A stretch of 64,000 nt of DNA, taken from assembly GCF_905220365.1 (NCBI RefSeq), contig NC_061126.1, forward strand, positions 10,230,001 through 10,294,000. The letters are read 5' to 3'. This DNA is from Vanessa cardui. Taxonomy: Eukaryota > Arthropoda > Insecta > Lepidoptera > Nymphalidae. Below are positions 1 to 13,600 of the stretch, in pieces. Positions within the stretch are counted from its first letter, which is position 1; each line of letters opens with the position of its first letter. Both the position numbers and the translations under genes were made by a program. The notes beneath the pieces were generated by a model. That model was not told the origin of the DNA and made no database searches. It saw only the letters and a list, made by a program, of their open reading frames with translations.

Positions 1-2464
1 ACTTCTAGTAAATAAATTATTGCAAGGTTTCTAGCTAAGCAAGATTGCGAGGTTAAATGTATTATTAATAAGGCAAAAAATATGTGAAGAGTTTTATATC
101 AGTAATGTACAAGTGCATACTAGAAAAGAACGAAACCAAAAACGTTCAGACAAATTAAATCAATTAAATGGCATAACTATACTATGAGAGTATAGCATTG
201 TCAATTAGAAATCATCAAGGCATATTCACACTTTCAAATCAGAAATGTCACATAAATAATGGCAACTATTTGTCCCTTGTGCTGTTTATTACACCAGTTA
301 ACTTAAACCGGAGGAAAGTATTGAAAAAACTTGCAGTTTTTCAAAAGAAATGTATGCACTACACACAGCTGTATAATCCTAATAACACAACATATTTCCA
401 AACCAAATAAATCAATTATTACTCTTTCAATTATATGGTGAATAATCTTCAACGTGGGGTATAGCACGTGCCTCCTGATGATAAATCATAGAGTCCGTAT
501 GTCCCTGACTCTATAACCTCTTTACGTAGTCATCAAATGATAACAATCATTACTTCTCTTACAATCTGTCTCCAACACATAATATTGCGTAATTTCTATA
601 AATAATGAATTTCTTAGTCTCGGTAAAATATTACCAAACATTTTCCTTATAAAAACAGGTTGGTGTTTCTTAAATTAGTATCTTTCGAAATGACTTCTGG
701 TTATTGGGCTTCACGGGAATGCAATTTTTTATCTCTTTTTTATTTTAAATATTCAGTTTCGTTCGTTTTTTTTTACGCTTATTTTATTGTTTTATTTTTA
801 GACCGTATATGATGCATCCTTGACTTTTATTAAGTTTGGTCAAATGTAAAAAAAAGGATTCTTTTAATAGTTTTCGTACCTTTTATATTTATAATGGTTT
901 TACCCACTATTCATTTTATAAATTGTTTTATAATTTTAAAAGTGGGATTAAAATTTTCCATACCACTCAAGTGGATTTTGATAACTAAGACTTTCCCTAC
1001 TGAATAAAATTTGTGGTATAAAAAAATAAATTCATGAAGCAATTAAATAAGTTAATTATTTAAATAAGTTAATACTCATGTATATATCTTAATTAAATAT
1101 AATTATTGTTAGTCCCCATTGTTGCCATCTACAAAGATGCGGTAGTAGGAATTTGCAATTAGTTAATTAATATGTTCAATCGTTAGCAATATTTGTAATT
1201 GAAGTTTCTTAGTGCCTTTATATGACCTGTGTTTTTAGAATAAATGAGCTAAAGGATCACTTGATTGAAAGTGATAACGCCACCTACGGACATCTACAAT
1301 GCCCGGGAGCGCCCAGGTGTGTTGCCGGCCTTTAAATTTCCGTCGTGTGGACTCTTGGGGTTAGCCATCTATTAATCTGTTTCTCCCACAACAAATATCA
1401 ATACCGTGTATTTTTAGGAAACAACTACTAATTGTATTACACCTATTTTTGAAATATTTATTAATATAAACATATATTTTTTTAGTTTAGTTAAAATGCT
1501 TACATATAAAGTAGATAAGTTCTCTGTAAATCTAACTTTTAAAAAGCTTTTACTTACTTGAACTAGTCATGTGTCTGTCGAATCTTGAAACTAAACTCTA
1601 CTAATAGTATTAATCTATTGATGTGAAAATAAAAGTAGGTCCAATTGCGTAAAAATATTGCCGAAAAACACCTAAATTACAAAAGTATAAAACATTGAAC
1701 GCTCACGACACGCTGTCTTAAAGAATATATGCGGAAGCAGAGTAGCTTATTAAAGATTAATTTTATAGTTCATCTCTTACTTTATGGAGAAATATATACG
1801 GGAATATTACAAGGAAACTGACATGTCTTCAAATGCATTCTGATACATGGGATAACCATATCTAATAGAGCATATGTTATGTAATATTAAAATTATTATG
1901 AAATATTTAACTTTCTCATAGTTAAACTAGTGATAATAATTCCATAAGAATTATAGATTTTGTTTCAATTTCAATATAAAATACAGTAATAAATTAAGGC
2001 CGCCGTACGGTTTGTTCTAGATTTAGAATTTAGGTTATAATTTAAGAAACCGCACGCGCCGAATTTAGGACAATCTCGATAAGGTCCGGTTAACTTAGAA
2101 TGACGTCAACACGTACACATCAAGACCCTATGTAATATAACAGACGATGATGATTGATAAGATTATCAGCAGCAGGCGCCGGTAGTATTCGCAATAATGA
2201 CACAATACTTTATAAGTATTGAGAAATAGTCATCGCAGGAATTATAATAATGTCATTCCAAAGTTATACAAATATCGACAAGACTTATCATCGATATCAA
2301 TGCTCGAATTCCTTTACTTCTGAAACACCTGCTGAGGTTTTTCCCGTATATATGAAAAATTCGGAATTGCTATCGAAAACGATAATCGACTGAAATATTT
2401 CATATTCTTATCGAATAATTATAAATTAATATAAAGATATGAGTGATTGTTTTGGGATTTCATG
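1..2464. other. AT-rich non-coding region upstream of Pvf
   Basis: No open frame here looks coding. A GC-richer fragment at about 1262-1370 (CCACCTACGGACATCTAC, then GTTGCCGGCCTTTAAA) resembles an interspersed lepidopteran repeat and is related to the fragment at 29290-29380. A short direct repeat (TAAATAAGTTAAT, twice) lies at about 1045-1072. Otherwise featureless. Confidence 0.6.
1262..1370 (+). repeat. Interspersed-repeat fragment
   Basis: GC-richer 0.1-kb island with the phrases CCACCTACGGACATCTAC and GTTGCCGGCCTTTAAA, which I recognise as part of a repeat widespread in Lepidoptera. Its ends are undefined and it has no coding potential. Confidence 0.4.
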
Positions 2465-2599
2465 AACGGCGAATTCCTTTAATGCGGATTGAATGTAACG
2501 CATGTATTCAAAGGTAAAGCTCGTTGCGTTTCGTCGAAGCGTCGCGTAGCATGACGTAGGATCAGCTGTGCAGCGTGACGCAACGGCGCGGCGTGCGGC

Positions 2600-2746
2600 C
2601 GAGCCTGCCACACACCCGCTGACTCAGGCTTTATAATAGAAAACCGTCGCGCCAACCACCACAAACCACCAGTCCGCCAAAGGAGCAACACGTACGGGTG
2701 ACCGTGAATCTGATATAGTGCAATAGTGAAGTGAAGTGACAGTACA
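2600..2746 (+). promoter_or_regulatory. Probable core promoter and 5' UTR of the Pvf gene
   Basis: A locally GC-richer block (about 2465-2690) contrasts with AT-rich flanks. A TATA-like TATAATA lies at 2632-2638. A start of transcription near 2660-2675 would leave a 5' UTR of roughly 75-85 nt before the ATG at 2747. A perfect CRE-type palindrome TGACGTCA lies further up at 2101-2108. The transcription start is inferred; no transcript evidence is available. Confidence 0.4.
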
Positions 2747-4754
2747 ATGGCGAGAATATTTTTCTTATTTGTTTTTGTTGTGGCTGTGAACGGGTTCAGA
2801 CATCACCCGAAGTTCCCGAAGGCCGATGAGAGCGACCTTATAAAAAAAGGTGATTAACCTCTGATCCTTGGAGGAAATTTAAAATTCTTGGATTACTTTT
2901 AAAAGTTAAAAATATTTTTCTCATGATAAAATTTCTCTAAGTACAAAGTTTCACTTAGGTGTAAGTTTGTAACTGTTACAATAGCTGATGCAATATTTGG
3001 CGGTTTAACACGTGCGTTTAAAACTTAATGACAACATTTTCTCTTAAGTATGTGTGTGCTTTGTGAAATTAATCTCGAAATGTTTGTCTGCAGTGGCGTG
3101 CAACAGTACTTTGGAACAGCGAAGGAATGAATTCATAGAAAAGTCCAGATGTGGTGAACCAAAAGAAGTGTTCCAGGAATTGAAACTACAAAGTTCATAT
3201 TTACAAGTGAGATGGCCCTTTTATTTTACACAAATAATTTTAATGTAGTTATATATATGTATATATTTTAGTAATTAAAATAATTAACCTAATTTTCATT
3301 TAAGTAACCATTTTAATAATTCGATTAAAAATATAAATTGCAATTAACAAAAAAATAAATATCATCATGACAAATGAAATTTTATAATTACTCATTATGC
3401 TTTATTTAATTTAATTAAATTCTAAGTTAGTTATATATCGTTATATTGAACTGATTATTTCTTCCTAATTGAATTGTAACATTCCTATTTTATATTAATA
3501 TTTCGCAATACTTACAATGAAATCATCGGCTTAATTTAAATGATTGATAACAGAAATACGCTACCAATTTCACCGAACACGAGTAATTAAACAAATATTT
3601 GCACAATGATATGATAGCAGATAAAGTTTCATTAATAAAACTCCTGACTAGTGGCGTACTGCATCATTTTATCAACCAAAGTTCCACGGCTATAATATCT
3701 GAATATTTTACTTGGGACAATGTCGCTTACATCCGTGACGGTGGTCATTAATGCGTGAGAAAATCCGCTTCCGAATATTTAGATGGATGTACTGACGTGA
3801 GCGTATTTCCCCAGGTTAGTCCGAGCTGGGTTTGGGTCAAGCGTTGTGTCGGCCTCTGCGATTTAGAAGCACCGGGCTCACAATGTGTCGCCACAAAGAC
3901 CAGGATAGAACCGATCCCGGTAAGTTTCAAAGACTTAAATATTTATCTCACTAATCAAAGATCGACTGTTATCTGTTTGCCTCAGTTAATTCAAGTGCAT
4001 CCTTGACACACTTGTCCATTTGCTCGTTTGCGCAATCCTTAACGATAATAATGACATAACAGCCTGACGTGATTCAAAAACGGCCTATTCATCATTGTTT
4101 TGATCGTACTGTCTTCAATCATAATTAGTCATTGTTGTTATAGACTATTAATTGAAGTGATATCTCGTGCAGGTTCGAATATACAATTTAAAGACGAACA
4201 AGGAGACGTGTTCGACGTACAGCCTCGAGGTGCACGAGAGTTGCAGCTGCTGCACCTCATCGGCCAGCGACTGTGCCTCGCCGAGGGTGTACAATCCTCG
4301 TAAGTGCTCCTGTCAATGTCCCAACATGGAAGAAAGGCGGAATTGCCTCAAGAAGGTTCGTAGGATGATGGATGTCTGTGAACACTAACGTAGGTGTGGA
4401 ACGGCACGCATGCTAGTCTAACGCAATTTTTTTTTTTTAACATTCGCTTTCATATCGATGTTTTTCTTTTTCAAAATTTTATTTTGCCCTTTATGCATGG
4501 ATGTTCAACAGTAGTAGCGATTCGTAATGCTTTTGAATATCTACATTTTGATTTCCTTATCGATGTGTTATGTTTTCAATGCCGTACTGACATCCGTTGT
4601 CTTACAACACAGCTTTGACTTTTTTTTGTCTTATTCACCAACGTTATATAAAAGCAACGAGATCGAATTTATTTTTATATTGTTACAGCGGAACCAGAAT
4701 ATGAAGTGGAATCGATCTAAATGCATTTGCGAAAAGAAGAGGCCTCTATGGTGA
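2747..4754 (+). CDS. Pvf: PDGF/VEGF-related growth factor (Pvf family), 5 exons, 189 aa
   Basis: Secreted ligand expected to bind a PVR-type receptor tyrosine kinase. Coding exons: 2747-2849, 3094-3206, 3815-3919, 4173-4355, 4689-4754. All junctions are GT-AG and phases match (1,0,0,0). Residues 1-16 are a hydrophobic signal peptide (MARIFFLFVFVVAVNG). Residues about 53-134 form the PDGF/VEGF cystine-knot domain: C54 in SRCGEPKEV, then WVKRC83, GLC87, SQC96, and the closing SLEVHESC131SC133. The tail 141-189 is cysteine-rich (RKCSCQCP at 150-157, WNRSKCICE at 175-183), like the CxCxC tails of VEGF-C-type ligands. The start is the first ATG before the signal peptide, after a TATA-like box. Odd points: W77 and L86 sit where interchain cysteines normally lie, and exon 4 holds a second strong donor. 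The family call is firm; which insect paralogue (Pvf1, 2 or 3) I cannot tell. Confidence 0.93.
3207..3814 (+). other. Pvf intron 2
   Basis: AT-rich 608-bp intron, donor CAA|GTGAGA, acceptor TTTCCCCAG. I see no repeat or RNA gene in it. The other long intron of this gene (4356-4688, 333 bp) is T-rich and also looks empty. Confidence 0.8.
3815..4355 (+). CDS. Pvf: Pvf exons 3 and 4: cystine-knot core
   Basis: Exon 3 (3815-3919) encodes VSPSWVWVKRCVGLCDLE and the SQC turn. Exon 4 (4173-4355) encodes the VRIYNLKTNKETC strand, the closing HESCSCC motif and the first CxCxC block. The intervening intron (3920-4172) is phase 0. Six cysteines match the knot positions (54, 83, 87, 96, 131, 133 of the protein). 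C120 in NKETC and C134 are extra. Confidence 0.9.
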
Positions 4755-5585
4755 GAACCGAGGAAGTATTTAAGAATTTAGACGGGTTCCTATTAAAGAC
4801 ATTTATAGTGCTTAGAAGACACTAAAAAAATTCCTGAAAACAAAACGTTTTACGAAGACTTGTGCTTCTATAGTGAGAGACAAAGTTGTGAAGTAGATAC
4901 GTAATAACTATACGACTGATCAATGTGTCTTATAGTTAAATACATTTACATGTAAGCAGTATTATGATAGACATAAGTTATTTATTCAATCGTTATAAGA
5001 ATGGGACCAAAAGAAGTTGTGAATTGATAGACATTGTTCCGTTACGATACGTCCTATTGCCGTGTAATTAATATTATCTTATTTTAATTTAGTTAGCGTC
5101 TAGTTTAGGGTTATGGACATCCCCTGTCAGTATTGTTTTTAGTATATCAGCGTTTTTGACGCAATTCCTAAATTGTGATATAGTTATTCAATTTTCCACT
5201 AGGTTTAAGACCAGTATTATTGAAATAAGTAATTGTTTAAATAATTTTATTCGCTTCTAGTCAAACTGTACTTTTGACGTATTTATTTGTATTTTAATTG
5301 TAAATATAATGTCTCGACTTTTGTAACAAGCTCTCTTTAGACAATTGTATATAGCTTCAATTTTGTGTATTTTTTTTTTTAATTATTTATAAGACCTAGT
5401 CTAGCTAGTGCCAAAGGCATGTGCAATCTCAAATGTAAATAAGTAAGAAAAAAAATTAATTTATTACTATTTAATTTTATGATACGAGTAGCTTACGAAG
5501 CTTTAAGTGATCAAATCACGTGATTAGTTTGAAATGTCAAAATGTAAATTATAGATGACAAATAAATTTGTACTTAATTTATTTT
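4755..5585 (+). terminator. Pvf 3' UTR with polyadenylation signal
   Basis: After the stop at 4752-4754 the sequence is AT-rich with no open frame. The first clear AATAAA followed by a T-rich stretch is at 5561-5566, giving a 3' UTR of about 0.8 kb. The end point is an inference; a shorter form cannot be excluded. Confidence 0.45.
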
Positions 5586-7394
5586 TTATATATATATTTC
5601 GTTTTATTTCACCGTTTAACCGTTTTCAACACATTTTTACATCATAACATAATATATGTATCAATGATGACAAGGATGAACAATCAAACAACAGATTAAA
5701 ACTATAGATCTAGAGAGACTCTGTTGAGCTCTTTTATCTCACTAAGATAGCGAATGAATGAATGAATGGAAGATCGAATGGAAATTATTTAGGTTTTCGG
5801 CTATAAAAGGAAGTACAAATTACTTATTTTCAAATGTTTTATTTCCTTTCTCCTCTATTATTCGTTATCTGATCTTTCACATTCTCATATTCCATATCCC
5901 ACCTCATACACTCTATTCATGTTTTCTTATGTCATCCCCTTTCACACTTATTTTTATCCCTATCATAGTAACGTGTGGCTCCTCTCTGTACCGCACATGT
6001 CCATAGCAAAAGAAAGTAATTACAATTCCTTTAATATCAGAATATATATGCTAATTTTAAACACGAATTAAAATATTTTTATAAGATAATAAAATAATTT
6101 AATTTCCTGCCTTCCTAAAAATATGACTTTAGTTATACAGATAACATTAATGATGACGTGTATTTGTTATATAACTAAACATTGACGAGGTCGGGAACAT
6201 ATTAAGTAATATGTTATAATAAAAAAATATACACTAAATCTATAAATGAATCAATTCTCGGAACGATAGATTGATATACGAACACAATGTTGTCATTTAT
6301 TACGTTTTCCTCCTTCCGATATAAATTTAGACACACTTGCGCTTGCGTCTTCGTCTGGTAATTATTATGTTTAATAATTAATCATCATTACCCTGGATAG
6401 AGCTTTAACTGATTTCGTCTAGATGAGTTCCATGTACTCATTAAATTAAATAATCAACCACAGCCATGCAATTATGTACAAACAAATATTTACATAACTA
6501 ATTTTATTTATAATGAGAATGTACACAGCCATAAAAGATCAATAGATAGGTTTCAAAAAGGTAACTCAAAAAGGCACGATTTAAATATATATATATAAAT
6601 ATTATAATAATTATAATTATAGTACTGTTCAATAAATATCAATATTCTGAATTGAGAGGTAAGTGATTCAGAGTAATAAAGATCTCATGATCTCCAATGG
6701 TTACTAATAAGTTTCTACAAAGACAAAGGAAAATCATCAAACCCAATTTTTGAACGTTAATCTTCTAAGGTAAATAAAAAGTTACTAGTAGTTTGTGGAA
6801 GCATGAATGGCATGGCAGTACGAATTTAATTAATAGTTTTATCGAGAAACAATTCTAAAACTTTGTAATTTATTCTTTCCCTTTTAGGGTGCTAAGTATT
6901 TGATCCACACTGGACTTTTGCAGGTTGTGTTTGTTAATAATTATTCTGTAAACATTATCTTTATACGATGTGGTGAGAGATTAAATAAAAAAAAACATTC
7001 GAGAACCTTGGGAAAGCATAAGTGCATATAAGTAACCTTAATTTCCAACCAAACAATGATACCGATTACAAAAATAGAAAAAAGAAAATTTTAATATCTC
7101 TTATTAATTTATTACTCATATTAACTGTAATAAATCAAACATCTTAACATTTAATTCCATGTAATACATTAATACCTTTTATCGGGAAATCCCCTTTTCC
7201 TATTTCGTAAGGTTACATACTTCACAATCAGCTAACGTTTCCATCGACACTGATATTTATTTACACAACACAAGTTGGTAATTTATGCAACTACTACATA
7301 GACTATTGACTGATGAAATGGTTCTGAACTTACGTATACCGGATTACACGTGTTCAAACTAGTTTGTCTTAAATACATATCATTTGAGTTCTTC
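5586..7394. other. AT-rich intergenic region
   Basis: No convincing exon, RNA gene or complete repeat. A short (GAAT)n run lies at about 5752-5767. The 82-residue frame at 5758-6006 is low-complexity and lacks any family signature. Confidence 0.6.
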
Positions 7395-7432
7395 CAAATA
7401 AGGAATTATCATTATTGATAATTCCTTATTTG
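7395..7432. repeat. Perfect 17-bp palindrome, 4-nt loop
   Basis: Arms CAAATAAGGAATTATCA and TGATAATTCCTTATTTG are exact reverse complements around the loop TTAT. It lies just before a Helitron-like fragment. One of several hairpins of the same design in this window. Confidence 0.9.
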
Positions 7433-7441
7433 CTCCTTATA

Positions 7442-7640
7442 TCTATACTAATATCATAAATGCGAAGGTGTGAAAACATTGTCTGTCTGTCTGTCTGTCG
7501 CTCTTTCACTATTAAGCCAACGAACCAAATTTGAAGAAATTTGATATGCAGTAAACTTAAACTCAAAGAAAGGACATAGGCTAATTTTTGGGCTAACACA
7601 TGACAACCAATCTCGAAGTGAAGCGCGGGTGACGACTAGT
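7442..7640 (+). mobile_element. Helitron-like non-autonomous fragment
   Basis: Begins near TCTATACTAATATCATAAATGCGAAG, has a (CTGT)n run at about 7483-7500, the phrase AAAGGACATAGGCT, and ends in a GC-rich hairpin-like segment before CGACTAGT at about 7632-7639. This layout (TCTATACTAATAT start, CTAGT end) is typical of lepidopteran Helitron-like elements. The same body phrase recurs at 26798-26878. No Rep/helicase frame is present. Confidence 0.5.
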
Positions 7641-10600
7641 CATTAATAAATAATCGGAAAAGTGTTCTTTTTTATATGAAAACTCGTAAATTGTATAATT
7701 ACCAATGTCAGTATTTAAATGAAGCAACTTTACAAACGTATTTGTAACAACCTGACTGTTTTCGGCAAAGATGCCGAAACGGAATATTGAGAAGGGCATA
7801 TAAGATATAATTGCATCCCCAAGCACATATAAAATTTATTTTTGTATCCAATGGGATAAACCGACACGATTGTATGGAGTGACGACACAGAAGCGATGGA
7901 ATTTAAAATGTTTAAAAGATTGGGAAGTTTGTAATAAAATATTCTGCAAATTTAGGATTTCATTAGCAATGGAGCTAATATTATTTTTTGGAACATGAAA
8001 TTTGAATATAGAACATTATAATAATACGGGATTAAAAAAATTAAAGACAAAAAATAATGTGTAGTAGGTACACGTTCAATCACGCACTTGTCACCGCTGC
8101 GCGCACTTATCAATCTTCTCTATCATATCCCGGGAGGATTCCAAGGATTATTTAATAATTCTCAAAAGTTGACCAAATCACATTATTCGATAATGATTTG
8201 CATACTAATCTTTTTTGTCTTATTGGTGAAATATTTTATGTTAAAAATATGGTATTATTTCATCTAATAGAGCCAATAATAAAAGGTTTTCGATCTTGAT
8301 GTCAAGGAGATAATCGTGCAACATAAACCAGATGACAACTATGATACTGAAGATAATTCATACGCCTGTCACGAAAAGGAGATTTTCCCTTACAACCTTT
8401 TTTATTTGATATTTAGCCCTACCATTGATAATATGAGGTACGACATTGTCAATGTAGTTTTCATAAATGTCTATTTTTTCATTATATATTCGTCATTCCA
8501 ACAAAAAAAGTAACCTTTCTTTTGAAATGTTCTACGAAATAAACATTTGAGAGCAAACGTAGAGCATCTACAGAGCTACGGACGTAGCATTAGTCACTGC
8601 TGTTTAGGCTATACTCCTGTTTTTTTTACTAACTATATTCTGAAGACATTGATATCTCTACTAAAAATTTAAACAAATAGAGCCTTTAAGGCCACTTCAA
8701 GTAAAGAATAAGAATAGTAATTAAAAAATTTAAGCTATGGAAGAGGTCTATTGTATAACAAACGAGATATATTGGTGTCTTCGAAATATTTTGTATATAT
8801 AATAAGTACATACAAATAAATGTGACTAGGCCGTATTGATTTGATTCTATAAAATATTTGTACCTGAAATAATGTAACATTTAAGGTAACAGCCCAATTC
8901 AATGCGTTTGTATTCTATGTTGCGTCACTGGTAACATAATGGTATGTTGTACAAATTAGTCATTTAATCCAGTGCGTTTTATCTTTTACTTCGCGATGTT
9001 ATCTTTAGCTAAGGATTAGAAGCCACGAACTTCAGCGTAGATCGATTTTCTATCCTAACGATGATAATGTAATATGAAATACTATGAGAAAAAAACGCAT
9101 AATTAATCATAAGAATGATTATATTTCATTATTTAGAGTCTAATATGGCAATATCTATAACACTTGTTTTTCTTTGTACATATGTATTTATTTCACTACC
9201 CGTTTATATATTCAGGCACTATTCGTGATTGACAACCATATCAGTAGCCATACGTACTACATATAAAGAATATTGAAGGAGTTCTTCTGGAGACCTTTTC
9301 ACATCACTACATTTCAGAGCATAAAACCTTCTTGCCGACCAATCTGCATATATCATATACATTTTTAATTAAACATCGTTAAAAGCCATTAGTTTTGCAA
9401 AGAGATTACGATTCCATAATACCGTTACGCTAACCAGTTCTTTGTCGGTACAGAATAGATTAAAAATTTAATTTATTACGTTGAAGTGAAAAAAAATTGG
9501 TATTCCCCCAAACACGTAAAATCCGGTATAAATCTTAAATTATATTTTGATAATTATCTTTATTTATTGAGACAATGCAATAATTAATGAATAAATGTTA
9601 AATTAGAGCTGTTTCAAGATAATTGTTTTTAATGGCATATTACTTATGACCTTTAAATTTTATTATATAAAAGAATACATGTCATTATTTTAATAATTTA
9701 TTGTTAAAACAGGTATTTATTTTTATATGGAATAAAAATATTTAAATATAAGTTTATACTGTAAAATATAAAATAAAAAGCCATTTAATAACACCAATTG
9801 TGCTTCAATTAATTATACAATAAAAATATTATTTTCTCAGTTGACAACACTCAAGGATCACACATTATCAATTTCTAATAGGTTAGTTACATTACAATAA
9901 TTTTATTCGGTGTCTACCAAACTACTTTCTTCTTTAACAAAGAGTCGCTTACTTGTATTTTTTTCACAACATTATATTTTATTAACTGATTCACGACAAT
10001 TGTATTTTTTACTTACACGTGTAATTTTTTTTTAATGTAGCATATTTATAATTTATATATACAAATGCTGTTGAGGAGGAGCTCCTTCGCCTGGAGACAA
10101 TTGTGGGTGCAGACCGCAGTCCTGTCATATCGATCATAAAAATCATTTTGTCATCAATCATCAAATCAAACTGAATTAATGTGCAAAATTACATCTCCGT
10201 GGGTATGTACAGAACAAATGGTTCTTTAACATCTTGCAAGAACTGTCTTAATCAAGCAAAAATTTCAAGTAAAATAAAATGTTAGCCGTTATTATTAGAA
10301 TACATGCTCGATATTTCGATTTTATCTACAAATGTCTTGTTCACGAGACTGTAGTTTGCGGGTAGATGTTGATAATATTAGAAGTGTCCATATCGGACTA
10401 CCGCCTTTCTGTCGAACGATAAAAAGCCCCAAAGAATAAAAAAAAAAACACATGGTACATATCCCGCAATTAATAACATGTACTTATTGTAATATATGTA
10501 CGAGCGCATGTGTGTCTTGGATGTTACTGATTAACCTTTCAAGGGTTAAAATGTAACTGATCAAGAGTAGATCGTATAAATACCTTCCTAATAAGACCTT

Positions 10601-13600
10601 TATAATGTACATGATTCATCGTGCAGATGAAAAAATGTAAAACTACTTATTCTATACGATATCCTCTTTAATCGAGTAATTACCGAATACGAATATTATT
10701 ATTAGTGGTTAAGGCGGATTTGAGAAAAGTGATTATCAAGTTTTCATTGTTAGGGTCGCAAGAAATCATTAGTAGGTAAACATTGTCTTTCGCAGACACA
10801 AAGTTCTCTCTTATTTACCGATGTTGGTAACCCAAGACAACTAAGGACAGGTCCATAATTGCAAGCAACTCGATACATTTATACTAACCTGTACGGGATT
10901 TGAAAAGAAGACCTTATGAACTGTAGTCGAACTGTTTAGTCATAGACGAACGAAGGGGAGGGAAGAGGAGCAATTACAGTATTTGAAAAATATTTACTAC
11001 TTTCTAGTACTCACAGAAAAAAAATAAGTTAAAGTTGTACGTTTACGTTTAAACTTTAAATTTAATATGGGTGAGAAGTGATAACTACTAACGTTAACAG
11101 TTGTGTGAAAATTTTTTGATCCCTTTTATAATATATTTGTTTAATACTTATCTGTTGTTAAACCACATTTGATACAAACAATACGTAAAAAAATTACTGT
11201 AATTAGTGTCACCGTTGCCGTTGTCATCGTAATCCGTTTTTAAATATCTATGAGATAAATCAGTTTGTACTCCATGCCTTTGTACAGATATGTATGTTCG
11301 TCATATAATTTTGAATTAATCCAGAGCCAACATAACCTTTAAATTCATTGTATCTCAATGTTCTGTTTTGAAGGACGAGACTTATATTTCAAGGTCAGTA
11401 GTACATTCACTATGTATGAATTGCCTAAAAGTTCTTGCCGTGGCCGTAAATATAGTTGAAGATGTGCCCTCATACTAAACAAAACAGTCATAGGCTGCAA
11501 GTAAGTGACTGTTATATATTTGTTGATGTTTGCTGTGTTGATGGATGTATAACCTAAGTTATTGTAAGCAGTTTTATTAAGAAAATGAAGCAAACGAATA
11601 TTTATTTATACTTAAGTGTTTCCGGGCCTCAGTTTGATCGCCTCTGAAGTAAACAATGAATATCTATGTCTAATGTTAGTTTTTGCCGTTCGAACTGTGT
11701 CAGTGGGTTATTCCTCCAATTGTACACGACAATTACGTAATTTTACACCTATTATTTGGTCGTTGGTTTTTTTTTTTACTGTAATGGACGAAACTAATTT
11801 GGATATATGCATGCAATATATAAAATAATCATTAAGAAAATCATTATGAAATGTATCATTGTTGATGACATAGGAAGGTTTGGACAAATTAAAAAAGTGT
11901 ATGCATACGGGTGATTTTTTAAGACGATTCAATCATATTAAATCATAATATAATTGTAGAGTATATGACTGTATTATATAGCCAACAAAATATAATTTGT
12001 TTTCCTTTTTTTCATTTAAGAAAAGCAGCGCGGAATTTGGAAGTTTTCTACGCCTGATTTGGCTTTCCGGTTGTGCATATACCATACATCCTCCTTCTTC
12101 GCTGTACTTAAAACTCTATATATTCTATACATTTATGTATGTCCATTGTCCATGTCTATCCGTCAATGATCTCAGAATATTTTTCCTAAATACGCAATAG
12201 AGGTATTTAGCCTGACGTCATAAGTACAACGTAACTTATTTATATTACTGTAATTGGATATGTAAATATAATGTTATTTGGTTAACGAAACATCACGAAT
12301 GGACAAAGTTCTAAGAACGTTTGAGTTTGTCTTTAAATACATTTTAATAAAAGCTGGTGGGTTTCAACCTCGTGCAGGAACGTCATTAACTGTTAAATCC
12401 TATTGTATTGTAAGTATATGTTAAATCTTAAATTTCTTGTTTATTGTTAAACGGTAATATGACCGATAATTTTAAGCCTAGGATCAATTGTATTTTTTTT
12501 CAAAATATATGGAGTTAATGCAAATGAAAAATGTCGTTCTTCTTTTTTTAATGATCCTTGTACTTGTACATTTTCATAGTGTTTATGTTTTTCAGATCTT
12601 AAATGTGTTACCTGGAGGCATCATGCAAGTACTAAAAAATAAGTTGTGAATATTTCAGACTCTTACCGCTTTGTTTAAGGTTGATGTGTATTGCAGAGAC
12701 ATCTCAGTGTTAAACATAGATTAATTAAAAAATGTTTTGTAATATACTTTCCTTAAATAATAAAATACTAAATGACATACCGGCTTTGCTCAGCTAAAAT
12801 TGTCAATCTCTAATTGTGAATTGAGTTCGATTTATTTCGGCATTAGTACATTAATTATTAATGTATTTATTCGTACTTTTTTATAAAATATGTAACCAGA
12901 TGGAATAGTCGGTTATAGTAATATCTGACAGTAAGACACCACCGATAATAAACATTAGTGCTAAAAGTGTAACAACCATTCTTTACATCGACAATGCGCC
13001 ATCGACCTAGGGTACTGGGATGTTATAAGTCCTATCATAATTTATGGTTTAGAGGATACAAAAACTCATCGTCTCGCCTGTCTGATTGTGATCAAGTCTA
13101 TCGATTATGATTTTTTGCGAAATATTGAAGAAATTCCCATTGAATTGTATATGAATTTTGTGGATCTTCGAATTACCGTTACAACAGAACGAGAAAGTGT
13201 GACTTATAATCTATTTTCACAAAAAAACTATTGCTACACACATAGCCACGTGGCTCGGAATTATGGCAATTAGTCATTCTTGCTGCAAAAACTTGGCTTC
13301 GGATCAAAACATCAAAAGAATACTTGAAACGGGTCGCGCGTGGCAATCTATTAATAAACATTTGTAGTTGACATATTTTTTAAAATACTTCATATTAGGT
13401 AGCCAGTACGCGTAAAACAAAAACGCTCAAACACAGTCGTAGCATTGTTTCGACGAACAAGTACTCCGTATGAAAAAAGAAATCGATTGAATTCTAATCT
13501 TTTAACATCTTATGATCTATCTGAAAACATCTTGAGGAAGGTTTTTCTCGCGGTATTTTTGCTTAGCGAGACAAAATTATAAGGATAGTGAAAGTCACAT

